Shown here: piece by piece, positions 21,266-24,953 of the stretch | Layout: every line of letters starts with the position of its first letter | How positions within the stretch are numbered: the first letter of the stretch is position 1 | IMG/VR virus record: IMGVR_UViG_3300035698_008452 | Span: 1-24,953 of that record | Origin: a virus | Direction: 5' to 3' (one strand) | Length of the DNA stretch: 24,953 bases | Made by a program: the position numbers and the translations under genes | Notes under the pieces: model-generated | Seen by the model: only the letters and a program-made list of their open reading frames with translations | Told to the model about the DNA's origin: nothing | Database searches by the model: none

Positions 21266-22990
21266 ATGGCATGGTATAACGCATCTTGGTCAAATAGGGT
21301 TAAAGTCACAGTATTAGCTACCAAAGTTGATGCTGATTTAACTGATTTTCCAGTTTATGTAGATTTATCTGACTTACCAGCAGGTTTTCATACTAACGTA
21401 AATCAGACCGATGGCAGAGATATAAGAGTTACTAAGGCAGATGGGACAACAGAAGTACCTCGTGAAGTTGTTTCTTATGATAGTTCTAATGATAAAGGCG
21501 AGCTTCATTTCAAAGCATCTAATGCTACTTTAAAGGATTCAACTAACGTAGATTTTTATATTTATTATGGAAATTCTAGTGCTACTGAGCCAGCTAGAGA
21601 TGCAACTTATGGAATGGAAAATACTTGGGATAGTAATTATTTATTAGTTGCTCATCTCAGTGAAAATCCATCTAGTTCTTCTCCTCAAATAAATGATAGC
21701 ACTTCTAATGAAAATCATGCCACATCTTCTGGAACAATGGTTACTGCTGATTTAGTTTCTGCACAAATTGGTAACGGACTTGATTTTGATGGTACTGATG
21801 ATGTTTTAACAACTGGTTCAAATATTGGAATTTCTGGAGCAGATGCTAGAACAGTGAGTTGTTGGGCTAAGCAACCAACAGCAGCGAATGAAAATATTAC
21901 TGGCTTTGGGTCTACTGGTGGTGGTCTCATGTTTGATTCTCTTTTTCATACTAATAAATTCATTCTTCATGCTTATGGAGGAGGATTTGACAATATACCT
22001 AATGCTCCATCATATACAGCCAATACTATGGCATATTTGATAAATACTTATGATGGGACAAATGCAAGAACTTATGTGAATGGGGCGGGAGGTACTGCAA
22101 CCGCAATGACTCTTAATACAACTGATAGTGCTTTGAAAATTGGTGCAGGATATTATTCTGCATATAACTATTTTACTGGAATTATTGACGAAGTGAGAGT
22201 TTCTAGTAGTGTCAGAACGGTAGCATGGGGAACTACTGAATATAATAATCAAAGTTCACCATCTACCTTCTTTACTATTGGAGCTGAAGAATCTGCTGGA
22301 TCTGTTTCTCCTTCAGTATCACCTTCTGCTAGTCCTTCTTTGAGTCCTAGTATTAGCCCATCACTTAGTTTGAGTCTAAGTCCATCAATAAGTGTAAGTT
22401 TAAGTCCTTCACTATCCCCAAGTTTAAGTATTTCCTTATCCCCAAGTTTAAGTATTTCCTTATCCCCAAGTTTAAGTCCCTCAGTTTCACCAAGTGTAAG
22501 TCTTAGTCCATCATTATCACCAAGTTTATCAATAAGTTTATCCCCATCTATAAGTTTAAGTCTTAGCCCTTCTATTAGTCCTGGTTGGGAAAACTATACA
22601 AGAGGAGATTATGCAATACTTCCTAGCGATGCTTCTTCTTTAGAAACTAATTATTCAGCTCAAGATTATATAGATGTAGCTACTAAAAATGATGTGAGAG
22701 TAGAACAAACAGGAATTTTAGAATATATGCTGCATCAATTTAAAAATTATGTAGCTGAAACTAATAAAGCAGCTTTAGAATGGGAAGGGCAATCTGATTT
22801 AGCTCCTAATTTATCTACAGTATATTTACAGATTTATAATGTAAATACTCCGGGATGGGAGAATATAGATAGTAATAATAGTGCTAATGCTAATATAGAT
22901 TTTACTTTATTAGGTAATATACCAAATTTAACTAATTATAAAGATAGCAATGATTTAGTTTCATGTCGTATTTATCAGGAGGCCTTATAA
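21266..22990 (+). CDS. Fibre-like virion protein: DUF2341, LamG-like and Ser-Pro-Ser stalk
   Basis: The 574-residue protein has four parts. Residues 1-110 begin WYNASWSNRVKVTV and contain FPVYVDLSDLP and VDFYIYYGNSSA, the pattern of DUF2341. Residues about 125-340 are a LamG/concanavalin-like sandwich: LLVAHLSEN, GLDFDGTDDVL, RTVSCWAKQP, ALKIGAGYYSAYNYFTGIID, DEVRVSSSVRT, TTEYNNQSSP. Residues 345-439 are almost only Ser, Pro, Leu, Ile and Val in S-P-S and S-L-S steps. Residues 440-574 form a further domain ending YLQIYNVN and VSCRIYQEAL. DUF2341 plus LamG is common in extracellular and phage sugar-binding proteins, so a host-binding fibre is likely. No signal peptide is seen. AGGA lies five bases before the ATG. 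Confidence 0.8.
   Translation: MAWYNASWSNRVKVTVLATKVDADLTDFPVYVDLSDLPAGFHTNVNQTDGRDIRVTKADGTTEVPREVVSYDSSNDKGELHFKASNATLKDSTNVDFYIYYGNSSATEPARDATYGMENTWDSNYLLVAHLSENPSSSSPQINDSTSNENHATSSGTMVTADLVSAQIGNGLDFDGTDDVLTTGSNIGISGADARTVSCWAKQPTAANENITGFGSTGGGLMFDSLFHTNKFILHAYGGGFDNIPNAPSYTANTMAYLINTYDGTNARTYVNGAGGTATAMTLNTTDSALKIGAGYYSAYNYFTGIIDEVRVSSSVRTVAWGTTEYNNQSSPSTFFTIGAEESAGSVSPSVSPSASPSLSPSISPSLSLSLSPSISVSLSPSLSPSLSISLSPSLSISLSPSLSPSVSPSVSLSPSLSPSLSISLSPSISLSLSPSISPGWENYTRGDYAILPSDASSLETNYSAQDYIDVATKNDVRVEQTGILEYMLHQFKNYVAETNKAALEWEGQSDLAPNLSTVYLQIYNVNTPGWENIDSNNSANANIDFTLLGNIPNLTNYKDSNDLVSCRIYQEAL
22300..22582 (+). repeat. Ser-Pro-Ser coding repeat tract, first fibre gene
   Basis: About 95 codons in the first fibre gene read as S-P-S, S-L-S and S-I-S steps, with no other residue types except one Ala. 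The DNA alternates AGT and TCA/TCT/TCC serine codons, so the protein repeat is better conserved than the DNA repeat. The tract links the LamG-like domain with the C-terminal domain. It is likely an extended stalk or linker and has very many possible O-linked attachment serines. Confidence 0.9.
22416..22476 (+). repeat. Exact 24-base tandem repeat (about 2.5 copies)
   Basis: Within the Ser-Pro-Ser tract a 24-base unit beginning CCCCAAGTTTAAG is repeated perfectly at 22416-22439 and 22440-22463, with the first 13 bases repeated again to 22476. Twenty-four bases equal eight codons, so length change keeps the frame. Exact identity implies recent slippage or recombination and suggests that stalk length varies between isolates. 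Confidence 0.9.
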
Positions 22991-24953
22991 TGTCTTCAAT
23001 ATCTTTTGGCTCTGAATATTTTTACAATGAAGCTATCACTAATAATATTAGAATTTTAGCTATAGATTCAACTCATTTTATTGTTGTTTATACTGATAAT
23101 GGTAATTCTAATTATGGTACAGCTATTATTGGTACGATTAGCGGGTCTACTATATCTTTTGGTTCCGAATATGTATTTAATGAGGGTACTACTAATGATA
23201 TTAATGTTTCTTTACTAGATTCTACCCATGTTGTAGTTTCTTTTAGAGATGATAGTAATTCTTATAAGGGTACAGCTATTATAGGCACTATTTCAAATGA
23301 TGATGAAATATCTTTTGGTTCAGAATATGTGTTTAGTACTGTTACAACTGAATGGATTTCTGTTTCTGCCTTAGATTCTACCCATTTTGTAGTTTCTTTT
23401 AGAGATGATAATGACTCCTATTATGGCAAAACAATTATAGGAACGGTTTCTTCTGATGATGAAATTGCCTTTGGTTCTTTATATACTTTTGAGTCTAGTA
23501 TTACTACTAATTATACTGCGGTTTCTGCCTTAGATTCTACCCATTTTGCTCTAGCTTATTACACTAACATAGGACGAGCAATTATAGGAACTGTATCTTC
23601 TGGAGATGAAATATCTTATGGCTCTAAATATACATTTAAAAATAGCGCTATTGCTTCTCCTTTTATTTCTACCTTAGATTCTACTCATTTTGCTCTTATT
23701 TATCGGGATGACACCGACTCTTATCATGGTACTTCTGTTATTGGAGTTGTTTCTTCTGGTGATGAAATTGCTTTTGGTTCAGAATATGAATTTAATAATG
23801 ATACAAGTAATAATACTTTTATCTCAACTATAAGTTCTTCGACTTTTGCAATTTCTTTTAGAGATGATAATGACTCCTATTATGGCAAAACAATTATAGG
23901 AACGGTTTCTTCTGATGATGAAGTATCTTTTGGCTCAGCTTATACTTTTAATAGTGATACTACCTATTACACAGCTATAACAAGTCTTAGTTCGTCAATT
24001 CTTATTGTTTCTTATCGAGATGCTGGAGATTCTAACTATGGAGCTACTCGCATTGGTACTATTTCAGGAGTAGCTCCTAGTATTTCTATAAGTCTTAGCC
24101 CATCTCTTTCTCCAAGTGTTTCCCCAAGTGTATCGTTATCACCAAGTCTTTCACCTTCTATAAGTCTTAGTTTAAGTCCCTCTTTATCTTTAAGTGTTTC
24201 CCCTAGTGTTAGTATATCTCCTAGTGTATCACCAAGTATTAGCCCTAGTATTAGTCTTTCACTATCTCCTTCTATTAGTCCTAGTATTTCTCCATCAGTT
24301 TCATTATCACCATCAATTAGTTTATCTATTAGCCCTAGTATAAGTCCCAGTACTTTAGAATATTCTTTAAAAACCGATTATTGGAAATTAACTTTAATAA
24401 CTTCTTCACTTTCACCATCTATAAGCCCTAGTTTATCTTCTTCTTTAAGCCCATCATTAAGTGCTAGTATTAGTCCTTCACAATCTCCAAGCGTAAGTGT
24501 AAGCCCCTCACTTTCACCTAGTATTTCATTAAGTGTTTCACCAAGCCTTTCGCCTAGTATCAGCCCTTCTCAATCACCAAGTGTAAGTTTAAGTCCAAGT
24601 CTTTCCCCTTCAATATCACTTTCATTAAGTCCATCATTATCACTTAGTATATCTTTAAGTCTTAGCCCTTCAATCTCCCCAAGTGTAAGCCCAAGTGTAT
24701 CGTTAAGTCCATCACTAAGTCCTAGTTTGTCCTCGTCCCTTAGCCCATCAATAAGTCCTTCAATAAGTTTAAGCGTGAGTCCTTCAATATCGCCTAGTAT
24801 AAGTTTATCTTTATCGCCTTCTGTTTCTCCATCTGTATCACTTAGTCCTTCTATAAGTCTTAGCTTATCTCCCTCAATTAGCCCAAGTATAAGTCCTTCA
24901 CAATCACCAAGTGTTTCAATTAGTCCGAGCATATCTCCAAGTATAAGTAGAAT
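22990..24953 (+). CDS. Repeat-domain fibre-like protein with long Ser-Pro-Ser stalk (3' end outside window)
   Basis: The frame starts at an ATG overlapping the previous stop (TAATG), with a perfect AGGAGG seven bases upstream, and stays open for 654 codons to the window edge. Residues 4-358 are seven copies of a unit of about 52 residues with the pattern [IV]-[SA]-[FY]-GS-x-Y-x-F, then S-x-LDSTHF-x-x-x-[FY]-RDD-x-[DN]-S-Y-x-G, then IG-x-[IV]-S. Seven such units would suit a seven-bladed beta-propeller. From residue 363 a Ser-Pro-Ser tract runs on, broken once near 455-472 by a non-repetitive island (EYSLKTDYWKLTLIT). The C-terminal domain is not in the window. It is probably a second receptor-binding or fibre protein made together with the previous one. 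Confidence 0.75.
   Translation, partial: MSSISFGSEYFYNEAITNNIRILAIDSTHFIVVYTDNGNSNYGTAIIGTISGSTISFGSEYVFNEGTTNDINVSLLDSTHVVVSFRDDSNSYKGTAIIGTISNDDEISFGSEYVFSTVTTEWISVSALDSTHFVVSFRDDNDSYYGKTIIGTVSSDDEIAFGSLYTFESSITTNYTAVSALDSTHFALAYYTNIGRAIIGTVSSGDEISYGSKYTFKNSAIASPFISTLDSTHFALIYRDDTDSYHGTSVIGVVSSGDEIAFGSEYEFNNDTSNNTFISTISSSTFAISFRDDNDSYYGKTIIGTVSSDDEVSFGSAYTFNSDTTYYTAITSLSSSILIVSYRDAGDSNYGATRIGTISGVAPSISISLSPSLSPSVSPSVSLSPSLSPSISLSLSPSLSLSVSPSVSISPSVSPSISPSISLSLSPSISPSISPSVSLSPSISLSISPSISPSTLEYSLKTDYWKLTLITSSLSPSISPSLSSSLSPSLSASISPSQSPSVSVSPSLSPSISLSVSPSLSPSISPSQSPSVSLSPSLSPSISLSLSPSLSLSISLSLSPSISPSVSPSVSLSPSLSPSLSSSLSPSISPSISLSVSPSISPSISLSLSPSVSPSVSLSPSISLSLSPSISPSISPSQSPSVSISPSISPSISR
23393..23463 (+). 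repeat. Exact 71-base direct repeat, copy 1
   Basis: This stretch in repeat unit 3 of the fibre-like gene is identical, base for base, to 23852-23922 in unit 6. It begins TTTCTTTTAGAGATG and ends at the GAA before the next unit. Flanking bases differ on both sides. Confidence 0.9.
23852..23922 (+). repeat. Exact 71-base direct repeat, copy 2
   Basis: This is the second copy of the repeat at 23393-23463, in unit 6. Other units encode similar residues with different codons, so identity here points to recent gene conversion or duplication rather than selection on protein alone. The copies are 459 bases apart, exactly three units (153 codons), so recombination between them would keep the frame. 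Confidence 0.9.
24076..24953 (+). repeat. Ser-Pro-Ser coding repeat tract, second fibre gene
   Basis: From 24076 to the window edge the frame encodes almost only Ser, Pro, Ile, Leu and Val in S-P-S, S-I-S and S-L-S steps, with occasional S-Q-S. One non-repetitive island (24352-24405) interrupts it. At more than 270 codons it is about three times longer than the tract in the upstream gene. The opposite strand is open over part of it because of codon bias, which is an artefact of the repeat. Confidence 0.9.

Larger units (their letters stand above)
22999..24066 (+). repeat. Seven tandem repeats of about 156 bases (propeller-like units)
   Basis: Units start at 22999, 23152, 23308, 23464, 23611, 23767 and 23923, so the steps are 49-52 codons. 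Each opens with a strand F-G-S-x-Y and closes with IG-x-[IV]-S plus an acidic turn (DDE or GDE). Units 2, 3 and 6 keep the RDD-x-[DN]-S-Y turn best; unit 4 is shortest and has lost part of it. The count of seven and the four-strand look of each unit point to a beta-propeller. Confidence 0.8.

Noticed and set aside
22010-22252. Minus-strand open frame opposite the LamG-like domain
   Set aside because: Shadow of a well-supported plus-strand coding domain; the product is Ser/Cys/Ile-rich with no motif.
24570-24932. A 120-codon open frame on the minus strand rich in Gly, Leu, Asp and Glu
   Set aside because: It is the complement of the Ser-Pro-Ser tract; codon bias of the repeat keeps the opposite strand open. 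It has no gene-like composition.
22990-24953. SPS-type coding repeats considered as a CRISPR array or intergenic satellite
   Set aside because: Repeats are in frame, vary by synonymous codons, have no constant spacer pattern, and lie in one long open frame.

Overview
The window is low-GC (about one third G+C by eye), densely packed and almost entirely plus-strand coding. It looks like part of a tailed-phage genome (Caudoviricetes) or a prophage of an unidentified bacterium. The phage assignment rests on a contiguous small terminase, large terminase and portal-MuF block (10336-14559) and on two fibre-like proteins at the right end. TAA, TAG and TGA all end genes, so the genetic code looks standard. 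Many genes overlap by 1-28 bases, with junctions such as ATGA, TAATG and TAATATG, and this indicates long polycistronic transcripts. Some starts have strong Shine-Dalgarno sequences and others have none. Nothing in the sequence identifies the host.

Layout. At 2-118 is the tail of an HNH endonuclease. At 156-2249 are an orphan GroES, a shortened UDP-sugar dehydrogenase and a sugar-nucleotide epimerase. At 2288-10312 lies a run of glycosyltransferases and methyltransferases: two paralogous two-domain proteins with a kinase-like front and a methyltransferase back, a GT4-GT2 fusion, and a GT4 gene whose 5' end is broken at a strong hairpin; two small unknown ORFs are embedded here. At 10336-14559 are TerS, TerL and a portal protein fused to a MuF domain. 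At 14626-21167 is a second glycan block: two related GT2 enzymes (one with an inserted zinc ribbon), a DegT/DnrJ aminotransferase, a GNAT acetyltransferase, three paralogous GT-A-like proteins, a ParB/Srx-like protein, another methyltransferase and an intact NUMOD3-HNH endonuclease. At 21266-24953 are a DUF2341-LamG fibre-like protein and a second, 3'-truncated protein built from seven ~52-residue repeats. Both carry long Ser-Pro-Ser (SPS) tracts.

How the genes may work together (inference). Nine glycosyltransferase-like genes, five methyltransferase-domain genes, the dehydrogenase, epimerase, aminotransferase and acetyltransferase could together make nucleotide sugars, assemble a glycan and methylate or phosphorylate it. 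The packaging genes sit in the middle of this set, and very serine-rich virion proteins follow it. One testable idea is therefore that the glycan decorates virion proteins, possibly the Ser-Pro-Ser stalks. A cell-surface polysaccharide target is equally open. The kinase-methyltransferase fusion recalls the known O-antigen chain terminator WbdD, with the domain order reversed. No major capsid, lysis, replication or integrase gene is visible, and I see no tRNA or CRISPR. No stretch over 300 bases lacks a gene.
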